From Methanosphaera sp. rholeuAM130 (GTDB taxonomy: Archaea > Methanobacteriota > Methanobacteria > Methanobacteriales > Methanobacteriaceae), in assembly GCA_003266065.1 (NCBI GenBank), contig MUZY01000188.1, positions 1,115 to 6,792 of the forward strand: a DNA stretch of 5,678 nt, in the 5' to 3' direction. The position numbers were made by a program, and so were the translations under genes. Numbering within the stretch: the stretch's first letter is position 1; the number at the start of each line of letters is the position of its first letter. Below, piece after piece: positions 1-5,678 of the stretch. The notes under the pieces were generated by a model that worked only from the letters and a program-made list of their open reading frames with translations, was not told where the DNA came from and searched no databases.

Positions 1-830
1 GCCAGATTTTCAAGTCCATTGCAGTGGGCAATCAGCTTGGCCGCCAGGTTGGCACCGGCCACATCATAGAGATTCGGTGCAACACTATGCACCTTCTCCT
101 GAATATACTCCTCCAACGTATTCTTGCTCTCATATAAAGCGTTTAAGCTAAGTGCAAATGATTTGATTATCTCAAGGTCATTATCATCCATTTGAATATC
201 GTACTCGTCGCTTAACGTCACATCGGTACCTTCAAGCAGCGGTGAATTTCTAATGTTTTCACGTGTAGTCTCAAAAGCTATCAGCCTGGTATACAATTGA
301 TGGTTATGCAGCTTGTCAAGCTCCGGAAGATATGGCATACACCATTGACGCAGCCTTTCAATCAGCCTGCCGGTACTGTCCTCCAAGTCCTCCAATGCAT
401 TGATTGTTTCAACTATCATCACGTCATTGGTTTTAACCGATTCGGTAATTTTATTCTTGCTTGCTTCCATGTACTGATTATGTGCAATCTCCAGCAGTTC
501 TTCATTGCTGAAGCCGGAGATATCCCCTATGATATCATATAAATTGTCCCTGACGTGTTTGCCGTAAGAATTGCCCTTTTCTACCAGGATATTTTCAAAA
601 CATTCAATGCTTTCATATGCATTCAATGGCTTGTTAGTCTCAATCAGGATATCATCATACATGGCGGATAATTCCTCTATAAATTCAACTTCATATGAAG
701 TGAGTATACCTTTATCAATAGCCTCAATAAGGCTGGCACCATCATCAAGTAATAGTTTTGATGACGCAATTTCATAGTCTTCATTCAATGCTATGAATCC
801 AAAATTTGTTGTTATAATAATGACCTTCAT
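1..830 (-). CDS. nop5: Nop5/Nop56-family box C/D RNP core protein (3' end beyond window)
   Basis: In archaea Nop5 bridges the L7Ae-bound box C/D guide RNA and the methyltransferase fibrillarin in the complex that 2'-O-methylates rRNA and tRNA. The reading frame gives 276 full codons from ATG 830-828 with no stop before the left edge. Visible parts are an N-terminal domain (about residues 1-110, starting MKVIIITTNFGFIAL), which in the family contacts fibrillarin; a long helical, charged coiled-coil region (about 130-245) with the family hallmark RLRQWCMPYLPEL at 159-171 (family form R-EWY--FPEL); and the start of the RNA-binding NOP domain, APNLYDVAGANLAAKLIA at 251-268, followed by NGLENL at 271-276. 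Archaeal members are usually around 400 residues, so roughly the last third is missing. An in-frame ATG at 851-849 would add seven residues (MKIKLLI); I prefer 830 because it matches the usual family N-terminus. Neither start has a Shine-Dalgarno sequence. In many archaea the fibrillarin gene flpA follows nop5; here it would lie beyond position 1, unseen. Family assignment is confident. Confidence 0.93.
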   Translation of the reverse strand, partial: MKVIIITTNFGFIALNEDYEIASSKLLLDDGASLIEAIDKGILTSYEVEFIEELSAMYDDILIETNKPLNAYESIECFENILVEKGNSYGKHVRDNLYDIIGDISGFSNEELLEIAHNQYMEASKNKITESVKTNDVMIVETINALEDLEDSTGRLIERLRQWCMPYLPELDKLHNHQLYTRLIAFETTRENIRNSPLLEGTDVTLSDEYDIQMDDNDLEIIKSFALSLNALYESKNTLEEYIQEKVHSVAPNLYDVAGANLAAKLIAHCNGLENL

Positions 831-858
831 AATTAATAATTTGATTTTCATAATTAAT
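826..858 (-). repeat. Duplicated start-codon context of nop5 (12-bp direct repeat, 21-bp period)
   Basis: On the minus strand the 12-mer ATTAATTATGAA occurs twice, at 858-847 and 837-826. Each copy contains an ATG, at 851 and 830, and the two are in the same frame. Either could initiate nop5 translation. Neither has a GGAGG-like sequence upstream, so the sequence does not decide the start. This may be a small tandem duplication or chance in A+T-rich DNA. Confidence 0.6.
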
Positions 859-878
859 TATGCTTTGCAGCAACTTAA

Positions 879-892
879 TTTTTAAATCCGAT
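879..892 (-). promoter_or_regulatory. Candidate BRE/TATA promoter of nop5
   Basis: Read on the minus strand, 892-879 is ATCGGATTTAAAAA: a short G-containing BRE-like stretch followed by a TATA-like TTTAAAAA (886-879). Archaeal transcription usually starts about 25 bases after the TATA centre, which would be near 857. That gives a leader of only about 6 bases for the ATG at 851, or about 27 bases for the ATG at 830. It is one of several T/A-rich candidates; it was chosen because of the adjacent CGG and the spacing. Confidence 0.4.
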
Positions 893-1002
893 GAAACTTT
901 TTTTTAATATTAAGCATTAATATTCATTATGGCTTTATTAATTTAGTTATTTTTTATTATGTTATGGAAGGTAAGTATATTTTTTCAAAATAATGATAAA
1001 AC

Positions 1003-1019
1003 TATTGTTTATTACAATA
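1003..1019. repeat. Small hairpin in intergenic region
   Basis: TATTGT at 1003-1008 is the reverse complement of ACAATA at 1014-1019, with a 5-base loop. It is a short, weak A+T-rich stem in the middle of the intergenic region. It could be an operator-like dyad but may well be chance given the base composition. Confidence 0.25.
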
Positions 1020-1093
1020 ATTCTTATATTTTTCAATTATTAATAATTATGTTTAATGGATAATTTTATTATAAGATATTACAAAAATTATTA

Positions 1094-1223
1094 TTGATAA
1101 TAAATTAAATTTAATAATCATTTAACATATTCATATTTTCAATTTGTTTATTAAACTAATGATTAATTTAGTTTTTTAGTACGAAAAGTATATGAAATAA
1201 ATGAATTTTTAATTTATTATCAA
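1094..1223. repeat. 16-bp perfect inverted repeat flanking the distal promoter candidate
   Basis: TTGATAATAAATTAAA at 1094-1109 is exactly the reverse complement of TTTAATTTATTATCAA at 1208-1223. The arms are separated by 98 bases that include the candidate BRE/TATA at 1182-1194. The match stops at both ends of each arm. Such a pair could form paired operator sites or a long-range stem, but in DNA this A+T-rich a chance match of this length is not negligible. Confidence 0.45.
1182..1194 (+). promoter_or_regulatory. Candidate distal BRE/TATA promoter for the surface-protein gene
   Basis: CGAAAAGTATATG resembles the archaeal BRE (CGAAA) followed directly by a TATA-like GTATAT, and is the best-looking promoter in this strand. 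Transcription would start near 1217, giving a 5' leader of about 120 bases before the ATG at 1339. That leader would contain the 1231-1280 stretch and a three-codon frame, ATG TTC TAA (1238-1246). The promoter is predicted from sequence only. Confidence 0.4.
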
Positions 1224-1277
1224 ATTTAAAATAGGGGATGTTCTAAGTTCTTGTTAAAATAAAACCGCCGTAATTGT

Positions 1278-1289
1278 CGAATTATTTAA
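1278..1289 (+). promoter_or_regulatory. Candidate proximal BRE/TATA promoter for the surface-protein gene
   Basis: TCGAATTATTTA is a BRE-like TCGAA followed by a TATA-like TTATTTAA (1282-1289). Initiation about 25 bases after the TATA centre would fall near 1311, leaving a leader of about 28 bases that just accommodates the Shine-Dalgarno at 1325-1330. The spacing is more conventional than for the distal candidate, but the TATA match is weaker. The two could act as tandem promoters. Confidence 0.4.
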
Positions 1290-1324
1290 TAAGTTGAGAA
1301 TATTCCAATGATAATATAACAAAA

Positions 1325-1330
1325 GGAGGT
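1325..1330 (+). promoter_or_regulatory. Strong Shine-Dalgarno site deciding the start at 1339
   Basis: GGAGGT, a near-perfect complement of the 16S rRNA 3' end, lies 8 bases before ATG 1339. An in-frame TAA at 1330-1332 rules out a start further upstream in this frame, and the signal peptide begins at this ATG. The start is therefore very well supported. Confidence 0.92.
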
Positions 1331-1338
1331 AATTGAAA

Positions 1339-1410
1339 ATGAAATCATTTTCAAAACAATTGATTGTACTTGGATTAGTACTACTTGCATGTGTATCTAT
1401 CGTCAATGCA
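1339..1410 (+). other. Sec signal peptide (residues 1-24)
   Basis: The N-terminus MKSFSKQ carries two lysines, followed by an uninterrupted hydrophobic core (LIVLGLVLLACVSIV, residues 8-22) and a VNA motif (22-24) that fits the signal peptidase I small-residue rule. Cleavage is expected after Ala24, before TDVSDD. The acidic sequence that follows fits an exported protein that becomes external to the pseudomurein wall. Confidence 0.85.
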
Positions 1411-4400
1411 ACAGATGTATCTGATGATGTTGCAGTCGATTCTATTGAAACGCCTGCAGTTGATACACCACAAATAGAAACAAATGTCCAAGAACAAAGT
1501 GATTCTGAATATAATTCTGATATAAATCAGAATGCCAACGGCAACAGGGATATTGAAACAACTTTTTCTGATCAAGTTCTAGATATCCAGGATGACAGAT
1601 ATAACTATCAAACATTAACATTAAATGACAATGTACTTGTACATAGTTCTACCGATTTCCAATTAACCAATGTAGCATTCAATGCTGATGGAAACAACAT
1701 AACAATAGAAGGATTAACAATAAACAATTATAATGACAACAACAACGGTATAGTTGTCACAGTATCTTCCGGTTCAAGTAATGTAAACATCATTAACAAT
1801 ACTATATCTAACCAGAGAACAGAACATGGAAAAATACAGGCAGTATTTGTTAATTCATCTGAAAATGTAAATATTATTGACAATATTTTAACAGTCGAAG
1901 GAGTTCCACAAGCATTAGGTTGGTATAACATTACACCTACAAAATGGTTAAGTGATGCCAAATTATCCGGTGTATTGGTATTAAATTCCGAATCAGTAAA
2001 CGTATCAAACAATATCATTACAGTATTGAATGCAACCGATTACGGTATTCCGGAGGAATACACTACAGTCGAAGGACTAACAATCAAATCAGGAACTACA
2101 AACTCTGTATTTGATAATAATACCATTACAGTCAACGGATCGGAGTACATTTATGGTATATCTGTAAGTGAGGGCGTAACTTACATAAACATTACAAACA
2201 ATGATGTTTATTTAAACGGTACAAATTACATTTGTGGTATCAACTTGGATAATATTACATATTCAAATATTACTGGAAATCTGATAAATGGTACTTGTCT
2301 AAACACGTCAGAAACTCCAATAAGAAGTAACGAATCAATGGCTTATGGTATCAATCTAATTTCACAGAATATCACTATTGATACGGAAACCAATTTCATC
2401 AACGTAACAGACAATACAATCAATTTAACCAGTACCATTGCATATGGTATTGAATGTTATTATGTTGATAACATAAAAATAGAGGATAACAAAATTAATC
2501 TGACTGCCAACAAGGCTATGGGAATAGCAGCTACAATCATGGATTTATCCAATATTACAGCAAATAAGATTAATGTAACAACATGTAATGATCGTACATT
2601 GAAGAATGTGGTTGAAGCTATTCAGCCAGTCACAACAGGTATTTATCTGTTGGCATGTGTTGACATGGAAGGAAACATTAATGATAATATAATAAATGTT
2701 ACTGAAACAGATGATAGTGGGGATATTTATTCAATTATTTTAACTTCTTCTAATCTTTATGATGAATATGGAGTGAATGATAATTATATGAGTTCATATT
2801 CAACTGATACTCAGTTGGATGGGGATGATTCTGTTTATGATGACTGGGAAGAAACAGATGTAAGTAACAATCATGCATTAAGTGAGTGGATTAATCCCTC
2901 TTCATCTTTTTTTTCAAATAACCTAATTAATAATAAGCAGCTCAAATCTTCACCCAAAACATCACCAAAAACAATTGTCTTAAATGAAACAACATATGAC
3001 ACTTATATAACTAACGGATACCTTAATGATAATGTATCTGAGGGGGATGTTATCGATATAACATCACAGTTGGACAGTTCTTATTATTCATTAATAATCA
3101 ATAAGCCTGTCAATATAACCTCTTCTAATGGAGAAGCCCTTTTGATTTTCCATACGGGATCTACAGATAGTTACGGTGGTTATTCAGGGGGTATTTTCAA
3201 GGTTTTACCGGAAGGTTCCAATTCCAACATTACAAACATAAGACTTAAAAGTACCCGTGTGAGCATTGAAGGTGCAAGTAATCTTTTCATAGACAACATA
3301 ACCGTGAATCAAGGTTCTGGAATGGGAGTAGGTTCATTCAGTATCAGAAATAATTCAAATAACGTCACGGTTATAAACAGTATGTTTTTAACCAAGGATA
3401 ATGGTGGACATAGTAATATTGTATTTGCCGGAGCTCAAAACTGTTTATTTGAAAACAATACCGTGACTGCAGAGGGCAATGTTGGAAATATCGTTTATTT
3501 AACCACATATAATACAGTTCCAGTGGTGGGTGATTATTTAAACAACAATATCACCATAAGAAACAATTATATTGATGGAAGCAAGGCATCCGTACAGATG
3601 ATTTGTTATGGTATAGCTTTAGAAGGTAATGGCATAATCATAGACAACAATACCATTTTATATGGTGGAGAAGTAATCATCAATCAATGGGGTGGAGCAA
3701 ACATAAACAACGTCACAATATCCAACAACAAAATCCCAAACGGTCATACATACGTAAGTTTCAAGAATACAACAGCATATGGCAACGAAATTAACAATGC
3801 ACATCTGGCTAATGTAAATGCATACAACAATACATTCGGTACTGCAATATTATCAGACTATAATAATTTAACCGGCAATACTTTCGAATATCTGACATTC
3901 GATTCAAGTAACAGGGAGTTAACCAATGACAACAACATATCCAATCTCATCATCAGCGGTTCAAACAACAATGTACATGACCTGAAATTCACTAACCTAA
4001 CCATCAGCGGTCAGTCAAATAACATAACCAACACACAATCAGAATATGTGTTAATCACGGGTGATAACAATAATTTTACATGTAATAATGTAAGTTCCTC
4101 CTATGAATACTCCATCAATGTAACCGGTCAATCAAACACAATAACCGATAACATTATTTATTCATTAACCAAGTGTGGAGATAATGCGGTTTATACTACT
4201 AAAACCAATATTATAGAAAATAACCTGCCATTAAACAATGAAACATTTGTCATTACTGACGATAACTACAGCCAATTCTTTGATGAAAATGGATTTGTAA
4301 ATGCAAATTTAATACCAAATTATGCAAACATAACATTAAATGGCGAATTTTATAATAAAGACTTCAAATTTAGGGATAACGTATACACAATTACTGGAGA

Positions 4401-5678
4401 TGAAGCCGTATTATACAATGCGACAATCTTAAGCAATGATTCTCGGCTTGTTATTTTTAACATCACAATCAACAATACTGGTGTTGCAAATGCAATAAAC
4501 GTTAATTCCGATGGATCAATACTTAAAAATATTAAAATATATTCTGATAATAGTGGTGATATGGATGCGGTAATATTAAACGGAAATAACATTGAATTTT
4601 CAAATAACCTTATTAATATTACTTCCAGTGCAGTTGTTACTGCTATAAAAGTAATTCAAACAGATTCAAATACCATCCGTAATAACACAATATACATTAA
4701 AGGAAGTGATGTTGTTGCAGTTAATGTTACCGGAAGCAAAGTATCAAATCATATGGAAGAAAATAAAATCACAGTCAATGCAACAAATGCTATGGGAATA
4801 CTTGTCAATGCAGACAACATTTCAAGCACTAACCTTTCATATGCAAATATTACAGTTAATGCCTTAGATACAGCAACCGGTATCATCATTGACAATAATG
4901 AATGTGCATTGGACAATTATTTATATCGTGTTGTCATCACGCTTAATGCTGAAAATACCAGCTTCATAAAAATAAATCAACAAAACAAAACCTGTGATAA
5001 TAACACGATAAGTATGTCCTGGTTTAATTCCAATGCTACAAATACTATCGGTATAACCCTCAATGGTGATAATTTTAATTCAGCAGGAACATTGACATTT
5101 AATGTTACCACAACCAACTCATTTACAGGTATTAAAATAACAGGAACGAACAATACTATTTACCGTATTGATAGTGAAATTACAGGTTCAAATAAGGCTG
5201 ATGATTTATCTAAATCACAATTATTATATGTGTATAATTCTGAAAAATTTCAAATAACTTCTCAAAGTTATCATAATCTTACTAATTCTACGGCAATTGT
5301 AATAGAAAATACTACAAACAGCGTCATATTTGCCCAAAACATTAATATAAAAGGTGAAGGTGTAGGGTGTATAATATCTAATGTGACAGATACCATATTC
5401 CAGACAAATAGATACAATACAAGCAATCCTCTTATAATCACGGATTCTGACAACAACAATTTCACATTTTCTGCATTCAATAATGATGCAACAGTCGTGT
5501 TAAGTAATTCCAAAAACAACATATTCAATCGAACCGATTTTAATTCTAACGAATTCACATTTATTGAATTAGAAGAATCAAATACTATATACAGTTCAAA
5601 TACGTTCCGTAGCAATATGAAATTTACATTGAAAAACTCAACGTTAATGGAAAATAAGATTAATAACATAACATTGAT
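1339..5678 (+). CDS. Giant secreted Asn/Thr-rich beta-helix surface protein, adhesin-like (3' end beyond window)
   Basis: The frame is open for 1446 codons with no stop before the right edge. A signal peptide (1-24) precedes an acidic, Gln/Asn/Ser-rich stalk (25 to about 95). The rest is dominated by degenerate coils such as NVNIINNTI, SVNVSNNIITV, NSVFDNNTITV and NIKIEDNKINL, the alternating hydrophobic/Asn-ladder pattern of right-handed parallel beta-helices (NosD/PbH1-like repeats). Three modules can be seen: about 100-474, 546-966 and 967 onward, with the second and third introduced by cap-like segments. N-X-S/T sequons (NIT, NNT, NVT) are very frequent, compatible with heavy N-glycosylation on the cell exterior. 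Known relatives are the large adhesin-like proteins of Methanobrevibacter and the Asn/Thr-rich large proteins of Methanosphaera, presumed to contact host, bacteria or polysaccharide; no ligand is identifiable and no catalytic motif is seen. The anchor (often a C-terminal membrane or pseudomurein-binding domain in this group) would lie beyond the window. A beta-helix polysaccharide-active enzyme is a less likely alternative. Confidence 0.9.
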   Translation, partial: MKSFSKQLIVLGLVLLACVSIVNATDVSDDVAVDSIETPAVDTPQIETNVQEQSDSEYNSDINQNANGNRDIETTFSDQVLDIQDDRYNYQTLTLNDNVLVHSSTDFQLTNVAFNADGNNITIEGLTINNYNDNNNGIVVTVSSGSSNVNIINNTISNQRTEHGKIQAVFVNSSENVNIIDNILTVEGVPQALGWYNITPTKWLSDAKLSGVLVLNSESVNVSNNIITVLNATDYGIPEEYTTVEGLTIKSGTTNSVFDNNTITVNGSEYIYGISVSEGVTYINITNNDVYLNGTNYICGINLDNITYSNITGNLINGTCLNTSETPIRSNESMAYGINLISQNITIDTETNFINVTDNTINLTSTIAYGIECYYVDNIKIEDNKINLTANKAMGIAATIMDLSNITANKINVTTCNDRTLKNVVEAIQPVTTGIYLLACVDMEGNINDNIINVTETDDSGDIYSIILTSSNLYDEYGVNDNYMSSYSTDTQLDGDDSVYDDWEETDVSNNHALSEWINPSSSFFSNNLINNKQLKSSPKTSPKTIVLNETTYDTYITNGYLNDNVSEGDVIDITSQLDSSYYSLIINKPVNITSSNGEALLIFHTGSTDSYGGYSGGIFKVLPEGSNSNITNIRLKSTRVSIEGASNLFIDNITVNQGSGMGVGSFSIRNNSNNVTVINSMFLTKDNGGHSNIVFAGAQNCLFENNTVTAEGNVGNIVYLTTYNTVPVVGDYLNNNITIRNNYIDGSKASVQMICYGIALEGNGIIIDNNTILYGGEVIINQWGGANINNVTISNNKIPNGHTYVSFKNTTAYGNEINNAHLANVNAYNNTFGTAILSDYNNLTGNTFEYLTFDSSNRELTNDNNISNLIISGSNNNVHDLKFTNLTISGQSNNITNTQSEYVLITGDNNNFTCNNVSSSYEYSINVTGQSNTITDNIIYSLTKCGDNAVYTTKTNIIENNLPLNNETFVITDDNYSQFFDENGFVNANLIPNYANITLNGEFYNKDFKFRDNVYTITGDEAVLYNATILSNDSRLVIFNITINNTGVANAINVNSDGSILKNIKIYSDNSGDMDAVILNGNNIEFSNNLINITSSAVVTAIKVIQTDSNTIRNNTIYIKGSDVVAVNVTGSKVSNHMEENKITVNATNAMGILVNADNISSTNLSYANITVNALDTATGIIIDNNECALDNYLYRVVITLNAENTSFIKINQQNKTCDNNTISMSWFNSNATNTIGITLNGDNFNSAGTLTFNVTTTNSFTGIKITGTNNTIYRIDSEITGSNKADDLSKSQLLYVYNSEKFQITSQSYHNLTNSTAIVIENTTNSVIFAQNINIKGEGVGCIISNVTDTIFQTNRYNTSNPLIITDSDNNNFTFSAFNNDATVVLSNSKNNIFNRTDFNSNEFTFIELEESNTIYSSNTFRSNMKFTLKNSTLMENKINNITL
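1636..2760 (+). repeat. Beta-helix module 1 (about residues 100-474)
   Basis: At least nine successive coils end in an Asn turn: NITIEGLTI, NVNIINNTI, NVNIIDNIL, NVSNNIITV, VFDNNTITV, INITNNDVYL, NVTDNTINL, IKIEDNKINL and GNINDNIINV. Coil length is irregular, mostly about 20-35 residues. A YGI element recurs between coils (IYGISVS, AYGINLI, AYGIECY, with a related ICGINL). Five of the protein's few cysteines lie here at 299, 320, 373, 416 and 440; disulfide bonding cannot be judged. Boundaries are approximate. Confidence 0.75.
2761..2973 (+). other. Non-repetitive acidic interdomain linker (about residues 475-545)
   Basis: The coil pattern stops here. The sequence becomes rich in Asp, Glu, Ser and Tyr with two Trp residues (DDSVYDDWEE at 497-506, EWINPSSSFF at 516-525) and ends in a Lys/Pro/Ser stretch, KSSPKTSPKT (536-545). 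It resembles the acidic stalk found just after the signal peptide and is what would be expected at the junction of two formerly separate adhesin-like units. It also carries the 8-T tract at 2907-2914. Confidence 0.65.
2907..2914 (+). repeat. 8-T homopolymer in the coding sequence of the linker
   Basis: Eight consecutive T residues encode part of Ser523, Phe524, Phe525 and the first base of Ser526. Loss of one T gives CAA ATA ACC TAA after the tract, and gain of one gives TTC AAA TAA, so slippage in either direction ends translation within a few codons, right after the first beta-helix module. I found no longer single-base run elsewhere in this reading frame. Confidence 0.9.
2974..4236 (+). 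repeat. Cap plus beta-helix module 2 (about residues 546-966)
   Basis: It opens with a cap-like segment typical of methanobacterial adhesin-like proteins: NETTYDTYI (549-557), then NDNVSEGDVIDI (563-574), INKPVNITSSNG (587-598), and a glycine-rich YGGYSGG (613-619). Coils follow from NITNIRL (630-636) onward. Its last part has a regular turn ladder: ISGSNNN (872-878), ISGQSNN (889-895), ITGDNNN (906-912) and VTGQSNT (928-934), spaced 17, 17 and 22 residues. The module ends around KTNIIENNL (955-963). Domain boundaries are inferred from pattern, not from an alignment. Confidence 0.7.
3952..4140 (+). repeat. Regular x-G-x-x-N-N turn ladder within module 2
   Basis: Four coils in succession share a (I/V)-(S/T)-G-x-x-N-(N/T) turn at residues 872-878, 889-895, 906-912 and 928-934. 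The 17-17-22 residue spacing is tighter and more regular than elsewhere in the protein. This fits stacked short coils of a parallel beta-helix with an asparagine ladder. At DNA level the copies have diverged, so this is an old rather than recent expansion. Confidence 0.7.
4237..5678 (+). repeat. Cap plus beta-helix module 3, continuing past the window (residues 967 onward)
   Basis: A second recognisable cap begins at NETFVITDDNYSQFF (967-981), continues with DENGFVN (982-988) and an alternating ITLNGEFYNKDFKF block (998-1011), then enters coils such as NIEFSNNLINI, NTIRNNTIYI and MEENKITVNATNAMGI. Compared with module 1 the coils are less regular, with motifs such as NTIYRIDSEI and NSVIFAQNI. 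Only the first part of the domain may be visible, since the frame is still open at the right edge. Confidence 0.65.

Larger units (their letters stand above)
831..1338. other. Divergent intergenic region, extremely A+T-rich, no gene supported
   Basis: These 508 bases separate two divergent genes. Counts on two of its 60-base lines (901-960 and 1021-1080) give only 7 and 6 G+C bases. Stops are dense in all frames, and the few tiny frames (for example 964-993, nine codons) have no supporting signal. No tRNA- or rRNA-like segment was found. It contains the promoter candidates listed separately, an inverted repeat (1094-1109 with 1208-1223), a small hairpin (1003-1019), and a local G/C-containing stretch at 1231-1280 (including the GGGG at 1234-1237 and CCGCCG at 1265-1270) that stands out from its surroundings and may hold a regulatory site. 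Confidence 0.8.

Noticed and set aside
297..777. Two open frames on the plus strand (297-542 and 571-777)
   Set aside because: They lie antisense to nop5, whose family motifs are clear on the other strand. They show no recognisable domain.
964..993. Nine-codon frame starting at ATG 964 in the intergenic region
   Set aside because: It is too short to support and has no Shine-Dalgarno or homology. Such frames are expected by chance.
1095..1120. Imperfect 26-bp palindrome
   Set aside because: It has several mismatches and consists almost only of A and T, so it is expected by chance in this composition.
1238..1246. Minimal upstream frame ATG TTC TAA after a GGGG
   Set aside because: It is only relevant if the distal promoter is used. 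Nothing beyond its presence suggests it is translated.
1381..1392. LLAC (residues 15-18) as a lipoprotein lipobox
   Set aside because: The hydrophobic core continues for four residues after the Cys, Leu at the -2 position is atypical, and a good signal peptidase I site (VNA, 22-24) follows. Ordinary cleavage is more likely.
1728..2018. 96-codon open frame on the minus strand
   Set aside because: It is a shadow of the beta-helix coding sequence, and its composition is explained by antisense reading of Asn/Thr codons.
5271..5669. Hydrophobic 132-codon open frame on the minus strand inside the surface-protein gene
   Set aside because: It is antisense to a continuous coding frame. Asn codons AAT/AAC read backwards give ATT/GTT (Ile/Val), which explains its hydrophobic, membrane-like look. 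It has no supporting start signal.
1636..5678. CRISPR-like or tandem DNA repeats in the Asn-rich gene
   Set aside because: The periodicity is at protein level and degenerate. No exact repeated unit with regular spacers is present in the DNA.

Overview
The window looks like a piece of an A+T-rich methanogenic archaeon of the order Methanobacteriales, most likely Methanosphaera or Methanobrevibacter. Three things point there: an archaeal Nop5-type box C/D RNP core protein, archaeal BRE/TATA-like elements in a very A+T-rich intergenic region, and a giant secreted Asn/Thr/Ile-rich parallel beta-helix protein of the 'adhesin-like' type that is expanded in gut members of this order. The genus is an inference; no rRNA or other firm marker is present.

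Layout: (1) Positions 1-830, minus strand, hold the first 276 codons of nop5; its C-terminal end lies beyond the left edge. (2) Positions 831-1338 are a 508-bp divergent intergenic region, roughly 85-90% A+T in the lines counted. It holds candidate promoters for both genes, a 16-bp perfect inverted repeat with arms about 100 bp apart, a duplicated start-codon context for nop5, and a textbook Shine-Dalgarno sequence for the right-hand gene. No gene is supported in it. (3) Positions 1339-5678, plus strand, are one uninterrupted reading frame of 1446 codons that runs off the right edge. It starts with a Sec signal peptide and an acidic stalk, followed by three successive beta-helix modules separated by non-repetitive cap or linker segments.

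The two genes are divergently transcribed and functionally unrelated. One is housekeeping RNA-modification machinery at about 43% G+C in the lines counted. The other is an accessory cell-surface protein at about 23-37% G+C. Nothing suggests that they work together, and the window contains no evident defence system, mobile element, CRISPR array or RNA gene. The most interesting details are the modular, probably fused architecture of the surface protein, an 8-T homopolymer in the coding sequence of its interdomain linker that could act as a phase-variation switch, and the two in-frame starts of nop5.
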